Shown: piece by piece, positions 41,095-49,346 of the stretch
How the letters are laid out: each line of letters starts with the position of its first letter
Position numbering within the stretch: position 1 is the first letter of the stretch
The notes under the pieces: generated by a model
Seen by the model: the letters and a program-made list of their open reading frames with translations, nothing else
Told to the model about the DNA's origin: nothing
The model's database searches: none
Source: Cohnella thailandensis
Lineage (GTDB): Bacteria > Bacillota > Bacilli > Paenibacillales > Paenibacillaceae
DNA: 64,000 bases
NCBI RefSeq assembly: GCF_014212135.1
Contig: NZ_JACJVQ010000015.1
Coordinates: 124,001-188,000 of the forward strand
Direction: 5' to 3'
Position numbers and translations under genes: made by a program

Positions 41095-43389
41095 ATGGAA
41101 GGTTGGGACCGGCAGGAGATCGAAAGGGCGAAACTCGAAGCGATCCGGCAGGTAGATAGCGTTCCGGCGCTTAGAAGCCTGCCGTCCGTCGGTCGGCGGG
41201 AAGGAGAGGCGATTTGGGTTCGCGGATTCGCAGCTCCCGGCGACGGCGGAGCTAAGCTGGTGTCGTGGCGAGTCGGGTGCGCGCTTGCCGATAACGGAGG
41301 GACGATACACGCTCCGGTCGACGGAGGCAGAGGAAGATGGGTCGTACAGCACGGAGGAGTCGGAAGATTCCGTTTTTTTGGCGTGTTCGGGCCCGAGACG
41401 GCCGCGGATTCCGCGCTCGAAGCGATGCTGGCCGACCCTTCGGTTCGCCGGATCGAAGCGGATTCCGATCTGAATTTCACGCGCAGGCACCGCATTCATC
41501 GCAGCTTTATCGATCTGGATTTTAACGGCTTCGCGGTTACGACGGAAGGAATCGAGCCCGCGCCGCCCAACGATCCGTTCGCGGCGGTCTTCTTCTTCCG
41601 CGGCGAGGAGACGGAAGACGAGCAAAGCGTCGTTCTGTCGGAGGAGCTCGCGGAGTTGGAAGAGCGCTTCGAAGTGGCGGACTCTTCGGCGTTTAAGGTT
41701 GGAGAATGGTGGCTGGTGCGCGGGGATCGGCTGTCCGGCGGCGCGGAGAGGGAGCTGGAGAAGCTCGTCAAGGTGACGGAGGTGCTGGATTCGACTCGCG
41801 TCCGTTTCCAGTATAAGAACGGATGGACTATCGCCGCGGGTCGTACGGTGACCTACCGGAGGGTGAACCCCGTCGTTCAGGCTTGCGTGAGGAACATGAA
41901 GTTCGTGGCTGACGGGACGACGGACGTGAAGGGCTCGCATCCGCTCGCGTTCGAGTTCGCGGTCGAGTGCGACGCGGTCGGCATCGACGCTACGGGCACG
42001 TTCTGGCCGGTCGTCATGCGGCGTTACAACACGAACTACGTCACCGAGCGCTGCCAGCTTCTGAATCCGACCGAGGTCGTGGTCGGAGGAACGGGGTACC
42101 TGACGCAGCAGATTTACTGCCTGTACGGACATGTTCGGGATTGCCTGACGAGCAACGGACGGCACCTGAACGACTTCACCGGCTCGGCTTACTGCCACGT
42201 CGAGAATTGCCACGCGGACGGGGATGACCTCGGCGCGTTCGTCACGCATGGACAGTACGAGCACGACCTGACGTACGTCGGCAACTCCGGGCTCATGTCG
42301 TTCGCGAACAGCGGGCCGACTTGGGGCGAGAGCGCGAAGCGAATCACCGTGAAGCAGCACGTCGCCTCGTGGTTCCTGGCGTTCCGCAAGGTAACGGACC
42401 TGACGCTGGAGGACGTTCACGTGCGGTATCGCGCCGGGGTCGACAATTCCGAGAACACCGGCTCGTTCTGGCTGAACGCGGACGGCGTCCAGATGAAGAA
42501 CTGCACGGCGGATCGACTGGTGAAGTTTAAGCAGGCGTCCTCGCGCTCCAGCCGACCCAACGTGGCGGAGAACTGCTCGTTCGCGCTGACGGCGGGGCGC
42601 CGCGTCTCCCATGAGGAGGTATCGGCGGAGCTGACGTTTCGGAATTGCCGGTTCACCGGCGCCGACGGCAACTCGTTCGCGGGTCCGGGGGGCGTGCGGT
42701 TCTCGGATTGTCGTGTGGAAGGTGCGGGCTCGGACTCGCTGCCGCTCCGCATTCATGGGGGAGAGTTGGTATTCCGGGGCGGGGAGCTTCGGAATACCGG
42801 ATTCCGCTTCCTTGGAGAGGGCGAGCTTCGGGTGGATGTCGGCTCGGGCGCCCAGGTGTCGGGGAGCAATGGGGAACAGGCTTTCTTCCGGCGGAGCGGG
42901 GCGGCCGGATGCGGGACAGGAGCAGGAATGTCGGCTGCCGGAGAGGGAACGGAGAAGACTGGAGCAGGAACGTCTGCGATTAATGTAAGAGCAGGCATAG
43001 CGGCGGTTGAAGCGGGAACGTCATGGGAAAGTTTGGCCTCGCAGGCGACGACCCGCTGGAGATTCGACGGAATGACAAGCCGCGCGGCCGATCCGGCCAT
43101 GGCGCATTACGCGATCGGCGGCCGCGGAGTATCGGGCAGCTACGAAGGCTTAGGCGGCTCCGGCGGCTCCGGCGGCGCGAACGAATACGTCGCGACCGGC
43201 TCGACGTTCGAAGGCGGCCGGTTCGAGATTGCCGACGGGGCTTTCGGCGAGGGGAGTTTGATGCTGCACGCCTCCAACGTGGAGCGCGGCGTGGACCGAA
43301 GCGAGCTGCCGGAGGAATCGGCGGCGGTCCGGCACGTGCAGGGGAATTTGATCCTTCCGGCCCGGCTAACGGACACCGGCGACTCTTAA
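41095..43389 (+). CDS. Beta-helix protein with tailspike-like N-terminus
   Basis: A 764-residue protein. The start resembles phage tailspike/tail-fibre heads (WVRGFAAPGDGGAKLVSWRV, ALADNGGTIHAP, GRWV). Residues about 260-590 give a right-handed parallel beta-helix pattern (RNMKFVADGTTDV, HVENCHADGDDLG, LTLEDVHVRYRAG, LTFRNCRFTGADG). Such folds are pectate-lyase-like polysaccharide enzymes or adhesins. After about residue 600 there is a Gly/Ala/Ser-rich segment. There is no signal peptide, which is odd for a glycan-active protein. The last codons lie in a TAACGGAC repeat that supplies the stop. Role unknown; ATG follows AAGGGGGGA. Confidence 0.75.
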   Translation: MEGWDRQEIERAKLEAIRQVDSVPALRSLPSVGRREGEAIWVRGFAAPGDGGAKLVSWRVGCALADNGGTIHAPVDGGRGRWVVQHGGVGRFRFFGVFGPETAADSALEAMLADPSVRRIEADSDLNFTRRHRIHRSFIDLDFNGFAVTTEGIEPAPPNDPFAAVFFFRGEETEDEQSVVLSEELAELEERFEVADSSAFKVGEWWLVRGDRLSGGAERELEKLVKVTEVLDSTRVRFQYKNGWTIAAGRTVTYRRVNPVVQACVRNMKFVADGTTDVKGSHPLAFEFAVECDAVGIDATGTFWPVVMRRYNTNYVTERCQLLNPTEVVVGGTGYLTQQIYCLYGHVRDCLTSNGRHLNDFTGSAYCHVENCHADGDDLGAFVTHGQYEHDLTYVGNSGLMSFANSGPTWGESAKRITVKQHVASWFLAFRKVTDLTLEDVHVRYRAGVDNSENTGSFWLNADGVQMKNCTADRLVKFKQASSRSSRPNVAENCSFALTAGRRVSHEEVSAELTFRNCRFTGADGNSFAGPGGVRFSDCRVEGAGSDSLPLRIHGGELVFRGGELRNTGFRFLGEGELRVDVGSGAQVSGSNGEQAFFRRSGAAGCGTGAGMSAAGEGTEKTGAGTSAINVRAGIAAVEAGTSWESLASQATTRWRFDGMTSRAADPAMAHYAIGGRGVSGSYEGLGGSGGSGGANEYVATGSTFEGGRFEIADGAFGEGSLMLHASNVERGVDRSELPEESAAVRHVQGNLILPARLTDTGDS

Positions 43390-43550
43390 ACGCCGATAAA
43401 TCTTGCTTTGGAAACGTAACGGACATGGAGTCCGTTAAGCGTCAGAAATGGCTCTGTTACTGGCGACTTTCCCATTCTTAGAGTTTCTCTTGTCCGTTAG
43501 AAACCGAAGCAGGCCATTTAGAGGCTCTAACGGACTCTATGTCCGTTAGA
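43367..43550. repeat. TAACGGAC repeat block B
   Basis: TAACGGACA at 43367 and 43417 (50 bp apart); inverted TGTCCGTTAGA at 43491 and 43540 (49 bp apart). TAACGGAC-ATGGA-GTCCGTTA (43417-43437) and CTAACGGAC-TCTAT-GTCCGTTAG (43527-43549) form perfect hairpins. It is the same family as 32225-32409 and overlaps the 3' end of the beta-helix gene. The rest of the gap to 43594 is empty. Confidence 0.88.
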
Positions 43551-43594
43551 AAATCAACGCAGAAACGGAAACGAACGAAGGGAGTCCTTCTGAC

Positions 43595-44593
43595 ATGATA
43601 AAAGTAGCGGTAGTCGGCTGCGGCGGCATGGGCAACATTCATGCCGACCGCTATGCGTCGATGCCGGAGGCTTCGCTCGTCGGCGTCTGCGACGTGAACG
43701 AAGCGGCGGCGAAGGCGCTCGGGGACGCCATGGGGGTTCTTTGGTTTACCTCGATGGCGGAGATGCTGAAGGAGGTCGGCGCCGAGGCGGTCAGCCTGGC
43801 GGTTCCGACGTATTTACACGTGCCTCTTCTGAAGGAGGCGGCGGATCTCGGCGTCCACGTGATCTGCGAGAAGCCGATCGCGCTGTCGTCGGCGGAAGCG
43901 GCGGAGGCCATTCGTTATTGCGAGGAGCGCGGGGTTCGGCTGTTCGTCGGCCACGTCGTGCGGTTCTTCCCGAACTACGAGCAACTCGCGGGCAAGGTGC
44001 GCGAATTCGGCGGCGAACGCGGCGGCGTATACCACGCGAAGCGGGCGGGCAGCCATCCGGCTCTCGTGCAGCCTTGGTTCAAAGATGCGGCTAAGAGCGG
44101 AGGCGTCGTCTTCGACCTGATGATTCACGACATCGACTACGCGCTTGGAACGTTCGGCGAAGCGACGGAGGTGTTCGCTTTCAACAAGGTGACCGACGAC
44201 ATCGACTATGCGACGGCGACATTCCGCTTCAAGAACGGCACGATCGCGCAGATCGAAGCGTTCTGGGGCTACCCGGGGCCGTTCTATACGTCGTTCGAGT
44301 ACGCCGCGGCGGGCGGCATCGTTCGCGGTGCGAGTTCGGATTCGGAGAGCCTGAGCGTGCGCGTCGCCGCGCCTCCGGGATCGGCGGCCGGGTTCGTGGA
44401 GACGCCGCAAAGCGTGCTCCTTCAGGATCCTTATTATCGGGAGCTGGCGCATTTTCTCTCTTGCATTGAGAGCGGCGGCGAACCGATCGTTACGGCGAAG
44501 GATGCGCTGCTGGCTGTGCGATGGGCGGAAGCGGCGCTGGAATCGGCCCGCACCGGCCAGCCGGTCAAACTCGGAGAGGGGGGCGCGCGATGA
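43595..44593 (+). CDS. Gfo/Idh/MocA-family oxidoreductase
   Basis: A 332-residue NAD(P)-dependent dehydrogenase. Rossmann motif VAVVGCGGMGNIHADRY at the N-terminus, catalytic motif CEKPIAL, and MIHDIDYALGTFG with the active-site histidine. It heads the sugar-acid gene cluster and overlaps the next dehydrogenase (ATGA). The substrate is probably a sugar aldose or lactone; family membership alone does not say which. Confidence 0.93.
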   Translation: MIKVAVVGCGGMGNIHADRYASMPEASLVGVCDVNEAAAKALGDAMGVLWFTSMAEMLKEVGAEAVSLAVPTYLHVPLLKEAADLGVHVICEKPIALSSAEAAEAIRYCEERGVRLFVGHVVRFFPNYEQLAGKVREFGGERGGVYHAKRAGSHPALVQPWFKDAAKSGGVVFDLMIHDIDYALGTFGEATEVFAFNKVTDDIDYATATFRFKNGTIAQIEAFWGYPGPFYTSFEYAAAGGIVRGASSDSESLSVRVAAPPGSAAGFVETPQSVLLQDPYYRELAHFLSCIESGGEPIVTAKDALLAVRWAEAALESARTGQPVKLGEGGAR

Positions 44594-45588
44594 GAAAGTT
44601 GAAAATCGGAATGCTGAGCTTCGCGCATAGCCATGCGTTCGATTATTTGGACAGCCTGCTGCGGATGCGGAACGTCGAGGTCGCCGGGATTGCCGACGAA
44701 GCGCCGGAGAGAACGAAGGAGCTGGCGGCGCGCCACTCGATTCCATACTACGCGGATTACCGCGATCTTCTGGCGGACGCTTCCGTGGAAGCGGTCGTCA
44801 TCTGCTCGGAGAACGTCCGCCACGCGGAGCTGACGATTGCTTCCGCCAAGGCCGGCAAGCACGTGCTGTGCGAGAAACCGCTCGGCCTCGGCGCGGAAGA
44901 GATGGAGAGCATGATCGCCGCGTGCAAGGAAGCGGGAGTCGAACTCATGACGGCGTTCCCTTGCCGCTATCTGACCCCGGTCGTCCGGGCGAAGGAAGCG
45001 CTGGAACGCGGGGAAATCGGCGAGATCCTCTCGTTCAAGGCGACGAACCGCGGCTCGTTCCCGGATGTCCCTTGGTTCTCCGACAAGTCGCTCTCCGGAG
45101 GCGGCGCGGTGCTGGACCATACGGTTCACGTCATGGACCTGATGAACTGGTTCACGGGCTCGAATCCGGCGAGCGTATACGCTTATGCGGCTACCCTGTT
45201 CGATCCGGAGGGCAAGCGGACGATCGACGACGCGGGCATGGTGCATGTCACATTCGAGAACGGGGTCAGCGCCGTGCTCGATCCGAGCTGGTCGCGCAAT
45301 CCCGGCTTCCCGACGTGGGGCGACGTCACGATGGACATCATCGGCACGAAGGGCGTCATCTCTATTGATGCTTTCAATCAGAAAAACAGCGTCTACAGCC
45401 GCAAGTCCGGCAAAGGCGACTGGGCGTTCTGGGGCGATGACATGAACGCGCTCATGCTGGAAGCGTTCGTGACGGCGATTCTCGAAGGCAAGCCGGTCCC
45501 GGTGACGGGAGAAGACGGCTTGCGCTCGGCTCGCGTGGCCCTGCGGGCATACGATTCCGTGGAAGCAGGCTCGCCCGTTAAGGTTTGA
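44590..45588 (+). CDS. Gfo/Idh/MocA-family oxidoreductase
   Basis: A 332-residue dehydrogenase coupled to the previous gene by a 4-bp overlap. The nucleotide-binding loop is unusual, IGMLSFAHSHAFDYL, without the GxGxxG glycine pattern. The CEKPLGL motif and DHTVHVMDLMNWFTG segment are kept. The changed loop may mean altered cofactor binding. It probably acts on the same sugar as the preceding enzyme. Confidence 0.91.
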   Translation: MRKLKIGMLSFAHSHAFDYLDSLLRMRNVEVAGIADEAPERTKELAARHSIPYYADYRDLLADASVEAVVICSENVRHAELTIASAKAGKHVLCEKPLGLGAEEMESMIAACKEAGVELMTAFPCRYLTPVVRAKEALERGEIGEILSFKATNRGSFPDVPWFSDKSLSGGGAVLDHTVHVMDLMNWFTGSNPASVYAYAATLFDPEGKRTIDDAGMVHVTFENGVSAVLDPSWSRNPGFPTWGDVTMDIIGTKGVISIDAFNQKNSVYSRKSGKGDWAFWGDDMNALMLEAFVTAILEGKPVPVTGEDGLRSARVALRAYDSVEAGSPVKV

Positions 45589-45655
45589 AGTTCGCGTTAC
45601 CGCTTTTTGAGGCCATTCTACTAAACTACCTTTTCCCCTATGGAGGATGACAACG

Positions 45656-46312
45656 ATGAACGATCAACAACTGTTCGACCGCATGACCGAATCACTCTAC
45701 GCTGCGGTGATCTCCGACACGCTCGACGAGCTGGGCTACCGCGATCAAGTGATGAGGGAGAACATCAATCCGATCGATCCGAACTGGGTCGTAGCCGGCC
45801 GCGCCAAAACGATTCTGTCGGTCGACGTCCACTACATCCCGGAGAACCCGTACGAGCAGGAGATCGCGGCGGTGGACAGCATCAAGCCGAACGAAGTCGT
45901 CATCGGCTGCACGAACGAGTCGCTGCAGAACGGGCTGTGGGGAGAGCTGCTCTCGACGGCTTCCAAAATGCGCGGGGCCCGAGGGGCGATCGTCGACGGC
46001 CTGATCCGGGACACGAAGAAGATTCTGGAGCTCGGCTTCCCGGTGTTCGCGACGGGCACGAAGCCGGTCGATTCGCAGGGGCGCGGCCTTGTCATCCAGT
46101 ATGACGTTCCGGTGAAGTGCGGCGGCGTTCTGGTTAATCCGGGCGACGTGATTTTCGGGGATCGGGACGGCATCGTCGTCATTCCGGCTGCGATCGTGGA
46201 CGAGGTGGTAAAGCGCGCGCTGGACAAGGCGACCCGGGAAAACCATACGCGCGACGAGCTGCTGCAGGGGCGGACGCTTCGCCAGGTTTACGACAAGTAC
46301 GGGGTTCTGTAA
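45656..46312 (+). CDS. RraA-like / HMG aldolase-family protein
   Basis: A 218-residue protein of the RraA/4-hydroxy-4-methyl-2-oxoglutarate aldolase family. The signature GAIVDGLIRDTKKI holds the Arg and Asp that bind pyruvate enolate and metal in the aldolases; GRAKTI and PVKCGGVLVNPGD are also typical. In a sugar-acid cluster an aldolase or oxaloacetate-decarboxylase-like activity on a 2-oxo acid is plausible. ATG 45656 has GGAGG nine bases upstream; ATG 45647 is too near it. Confidence 0.9.
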   Translation: MNDQQLFDRMTESLYAAVISDTLDELGYRDQVMRENINPIDPNWVVAGRAKTILSVDVHYIPENPYEQEIAAVDSIKPNEVVIGCTNESLQNGLWGELLSTASKMRGARGAIVDGLIRDTKKILELGFPVFATGTKPVDSQGRGLVIQYDVPVKCGGVLVNPGDVIFGDRDGIVVIPAAIVDEVVKRALDKATRENHTRDELLQGRTLRQVYDKYGVL

Positions 46313-46394
46313 GGAGCAGGCGCATGCCGAAGGCGGATTTGCGAGATGCAGGATGGAGAGGCTCTGCGGAATTCGACGGGATTGGAGAGGGTGG

Positions 46395-47162
46395 ATGGTG
46401 AGGCTGAAGGGCAAGCGCGCGCTCGTGACGGGGGCGGCGAGAGGCATCGGGCTGGGCATCGCGAAGCGCTTCCTCGAGGAGGGAGCCGGCGTCGTGCTGC
46501 TCGACCGGAGCGAGGCGGAGCTGATCGCGGCGCGCTCGGAGCTGGAGAAGTTGGCGCCGGGACGTGTGGCGATGGAGGTGTGCGACCTGCGGGACGTAGA
46601 CGGCTTGGAAAAGAGTGCGGAGAGCGCGTTTAACCGCTTCGGTGGCGTGGACGTTCTGATCAACAATGCCGGGATCGCTTTTCGCGAGCCGTTCCTGTCC
46701 ATCACGCGCGACCATTGGGACGCCGTGTTCGACATCAACGTGCACGCGACTTTCCGGCTCGGGCAATTGGCGGCGGAGAGGATGATCGCGCAGGGGAGCG
46801 GCGGCTCGATCGTGAACATGAGCTCGAAGAACGGCCTCGCGGCGAGCGGCGAGCTGGCGCATTACAACGCGTCGAAGGCGGCGGTGGTGCTGCTGACCGA
46901 GTCGATGGCGGTCGAGCTCGCGCCGTACGGCATCCGCGTGAACGCGGTGGCGCCGGGCTTCGTCGACACGCCGCTGGACCGCAAGCTGCGGGAGGAGTCG
47001 AACCTGCCCGCCTACTCGGAGCATACGCCGATGAAGCGCGGCGGCACGATCGAGGAGATCGCGAACGTGTTTCTTTTTCTCGCATCAGAGGAGGCGTCGT
47101 ACGTCACCGGCTCGACGATCCGCGTCGACGGCGGGCACCTGGCGAACGGGAGCGAGCTGTAG
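46395..47162 (+). CDS. Short-chain dehydrogenase/reductase
   Basis: A 255-residue classical SDR. TGAARGIG is the cofactor loop, NNAG the structural motif, and the catalytic set is Ser in NMSSKNG, Tyr and Lys in YNASK. The C-terminal TGSTIRVDGGHLANG is standard. ATG 46395 or GTG 46398 can be the start after GGAGAGGG. It is one of two SDRs in the cluster, candidates for the sugar dehydrogenase and the 2-keto-3-deoxy-acid dehydrogenase. Confidence 0.92.
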   Translation: MVRLKGKRALVTGAARGIGLGIAKRFLEEGAGVVLLDRSEAELIAARSELEKLAPGRVAMEVCDLRDVDGLEKSAESAFNRFGGVDVLINNAGIAFREPFLSITRDHWDAVFDINVHATFRLGQLAAERMIAQGSGGSIVNMSSKNGLAASGELAHYNASKAAVVLLTESMAVELAPYGIRVNAVAPGFVDTPLDRKLREESNLPAYSEHTPMKRGGTIEEIANVFLFLASEEASYVTGSTIRVDGGHLANGSEL

Positions 47163-47248
47163 GGTGGCGTTTGCTTGCTTCGCGGGCTTGGCCGGAGATG
47201 CATAAAAAACCGTGCAACGCCGGGCTTGAGTGAATAATGAGTATCCGA

Positions 47249-47475
47249 TAGTCGAAAAAATCGACTAACGGCGGTCTGTAGGGCATGTGCAGTGGTGAGT
47301 TAGTCGAAAAAATCGACTAACGTCGGACCGGAGGGCGTGTGTAACGGCGAGATAGTCGAAAAAATCGACTAACGGCGGTCTGTAGGGCGTGTGTAACGGC
47401 GAGATAGTCGAAAAAATCGACTAACGACGGCCCGGAGGGCGTGTGCGACAGCTAGATAGTCGAAAAAATCGACTA
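47249..47475. repeat. Five-copy 52-bp tandem palindromic repeat
   Basis: The 19-bp core TAGTCGA-AAAAA-TCGACTA occurs at 47249, 47301, 47353, 47405 and 47457, exactly 52 bp apart. The 33-bp segments between cores are similar to each other (ACGGCGGTCTGTAGGGC type). It fills most of the 360-bp gap between an SDR gene and the SMP-30 gene; the flanks hold nothing else. Confidence 0.95.
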
Positions 47476-47521
47476 ACTCCCTTTTTAAGCAGGAGAGACG
47501 GTAGCGAGAGGATGGAGCGAG

Positions 47522-48418
47522 ATGAGCATTCATTGGGAGCGAGTCGGTACGGTTAACGCCCAGTTAGGCGAAGGCCCCCACTGGGATGCGGAGTCCGGGC
47601 GATTGTACTGGGTCGATATCACGGGGCGGAAGCTGCATGCCTATCATCCGGAGAGCGGCGCAGAGACTAGTTACTCGTTCGATAGGATGGTCAGCGCCGT
47701 TCTCCCCGACTCGGACGGAGGCCTTCTGCTTGCGATGCAAGACGGAGTCTATCGGTTCGATGAAGAGTCGGGAGAGTCGGGCACTCTGCGGAAGATCGCA
47801 CCTATTGAATCGGAACTGCCTCGCAACCGGTTGAACGACGCCAAGTGCGATCGCGCGGGAAGGTTGTGGGTCGGTTCGATGAGCATGGACAATGAGCCGA
47901 ATGCAGGCGGGCTGTACGTGCTCGAGACCGACGGGCGGCTTCGCCAAGCGCTCTCGGGCGTAGGCTGCTCCAACGGTCTTGCATGGGATGGGGAGCGGAA
48001 AACGATGTACTACATCGATACGCCGACCCGCCGGGTGGACCGATTCGCTTATGATGATGCGACAGGCGAGATTGATCGAAGAGAAACGGTCATTCGTTTC
48101 TCGGAGTTCGAAGGCTTGCCCGACGGAATGACGATCGACGCGGAAGGCATGCTTTGGATCGCCCATTGGGGAGGCGGACGCCTCTCACGCTGGAACCCGC
48201 AATGCGGGGAAAAGCTGAGCGAAATCGAGCTGCCTGCTCCTCTTGTTACTTCCTGCGTTTTCGGCGGGGAGGAACTGGATGAACTGTATGTCACGACGGC
48301 GCGCGAAGGATTAAAGGAAGCGACACTTCAGAATTATCCTTTATCGGGCAGCTTGTTCAAGTTGCGCCCCGGAGTGAAAGGAACGGCTTCTCGGCGTTAT
48401 GGTGCATACAACGAGTGA
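47522..48418 (+). CDS. SMP-30/gluconolactonase-family lactonase
   Basis: A 298-residue six-bladed propeller of the SMP-30/LRE family that hydrolyses sugar lactones. Metal ligands are E17 in LGEGPHWD, Asn in RNRLNDAKCD, Asn in CSNGLAWD and Asp in LPDGMTID. It fits the step from aldono-lactone to aldonate between the dehydrogenases and the dehydratase of this cluster. ATG follows GGATGGAG. The 52-bp repeat array ends 46 bp upstream, where its promoter would be expected. Confidence 0.94.
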   Translation: MSIHWERVGTVNAQLGEGPHWDAESGRLYWVDITGRKLHAYHPESGAETSYSFDRMVSAVLPDSDGGLLLAMQDGVYRFDEESGESGTLRKIAPIESELPRNRLNDAKCDRAGRLWVGSMSMDNEPNAGGLYVLETDGRLRQALSGVGCSNGLAWDGERKTMYYIDTPTRRVDRFAYDDATGEIDRRETVIRFSEFEGLPDGMTIDAEGMLWIAHWGGGRLSRWNPQCGEKLSEIELPAPLVTSCVFGGEELDELYVTTAREGLKEATLQNYPLSGSLFKLRPGVKGTASRRYGAYNE

Positions 48419-48434
48419 GGGAGGATGGGTAGCG

Positions 48435-49205
48435 ATGCGCCTTGAAAATAAAGCAGCAATCATTACCGGAGCGGGCTCCGGAATCGGCAGAGCATCCGCG
48501 CTTCTGTTCGCCGAGCAGGGTGCGGCGATCGTGATCGCGGACGCCGACGCGAAAGGAGGAGCGGATGCAGCCGATGAGATTCGCGAGTCCGGCGGCGAAG
48601 CGATCTTTGTTCACGGCGACATCTCGGAGCCGGATGGAGCGAACGAGATGGCACGCAAGGCGGTCGAGCGCTTCGGCAAGATCGACGTGCTCTTCAACAA
48701 CGCGGGCGTCAGCGGAGTCGGCGCGCTGCACGAGATCGAGCCGGAAGCTTGGGACCGGGTCATGAAGGCGAACGTGCGCGGCGTGTACCTCAGTTGCAAG
48801 GCGACGATCCCATATATGATGGAGAAGCGAAGGGGCTCGGTCATCAACATGTCTTCGAGCATCGCGGAGATCGGCGTCAAGGAGCGCGCGTCCTACACGG
48901 CTTCGAAAGGAGCTGTTCTTGCGCTGACGAAAGCGATGCAGGTCGATTACGCGCCGTACGGCATTCGCGTGAACGCGCTGCTTCCCGGAACCATTCTGAC
49001 GCCGTTCGTCGAGGGCTACCTCGCGAAGTCGCCGGATCGCGAAGCGGCTATCGCCTCGATCAAGAACCGGCAGCTCAGCGGAGAGCTTGGCCGCCCGGAG
49101 GATGTCGCCGCCGCGGCGCTTTTCCTCGCGTCGGACGAGTCGCGCTTCGTGATGGGATCGCCGTTCTATGTCGACGGAGGGCTGATTCACGGGAAGAACG
49201 CTTAA
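48435..49205 (+). CDS. Short-chain dehydrogenase/reductase
   Basis: A 256-residue SDR of the glucose/sugar dehydrogenase type. TGAGSGIG loop, NNAG, Ser in NMSSSIAE, YTASK and the C-terminal GSPFYVDGGLIHGK. ATG 48435 follows GAGGGAGG 16 bp after the lactonase stop. Close linkage to a lactonase and a FAH protein resembles L-fucose/L-rhamnose oxidative pathways, where such SDRs oxidise the aldose or the 2-keto-3-deoxy acid. Confidence 0.93.
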   Translation: MRLENKAAIITGAGSGIGRASALLFAEQGAAIVIADADAKGGADAADEIRESGGEAIFVHGDISEPDGANEMARKAVERFGKIDVLFNNAGVSGVGALHEIEPEAWDRVMKANVRGVYLSCKATIPYMMEKRRGSVINMSSSIAEIGVKERASYTASKGAVLALTKAMQVDYAPYGIRVNALLPGTILTPFVEGYLAKSPDREAAIASIKNRQLSGELGRPEDVAAAALFLASDESRFVMGSPFYVDGGLIHGKNA

Positions 49206-49225
49206 CGCCTGCAAGCCGAATCGTC

Positions 49226-49307
49226 GCGAGAATGGCCACAACGGACCTCGCACAAAGGGTTCGAAGGGCGAAATGTGGCGAGATCGCCACAACGACCGTA
49301 CGGTCGT
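49226..49307. repeat. GCGAGA/TCGCCACA palindromic repeats and a 16-bp palindrome
   Basis: TGTGGCGA-GA-TCGCCACA (49274-49291) is a perfect hairpin; a degenerate partner GCGAGAATGGCCACAACGG begins at 49226, 53 bp before the matching GCGAGA at 49279. ACGACCGTACGGTCGT (49292-49307) is a perfect palindrome about 40 bp before the next start and could be an operator. Confidence 0.65.
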
Positions 49308-49346
49308 ATTCAAGTCAATTCATGCACCCACAGGAGGGACCACGAG

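Noticed and set aside
41095-43389. Prophage remnant
   Set aside because: Only the tailspike-like N-terminus suggests phage; no integrase, capsid, tail or lysis genes lie nearby.
47249-47475. CRISPR-like pattern of 19-bp repeats and 33-bp spacers
   Set aside because: The spacers resemble each other, the repeats are palindromes with an A5 loop, and no cas genes are present; it is a tandem repeat.
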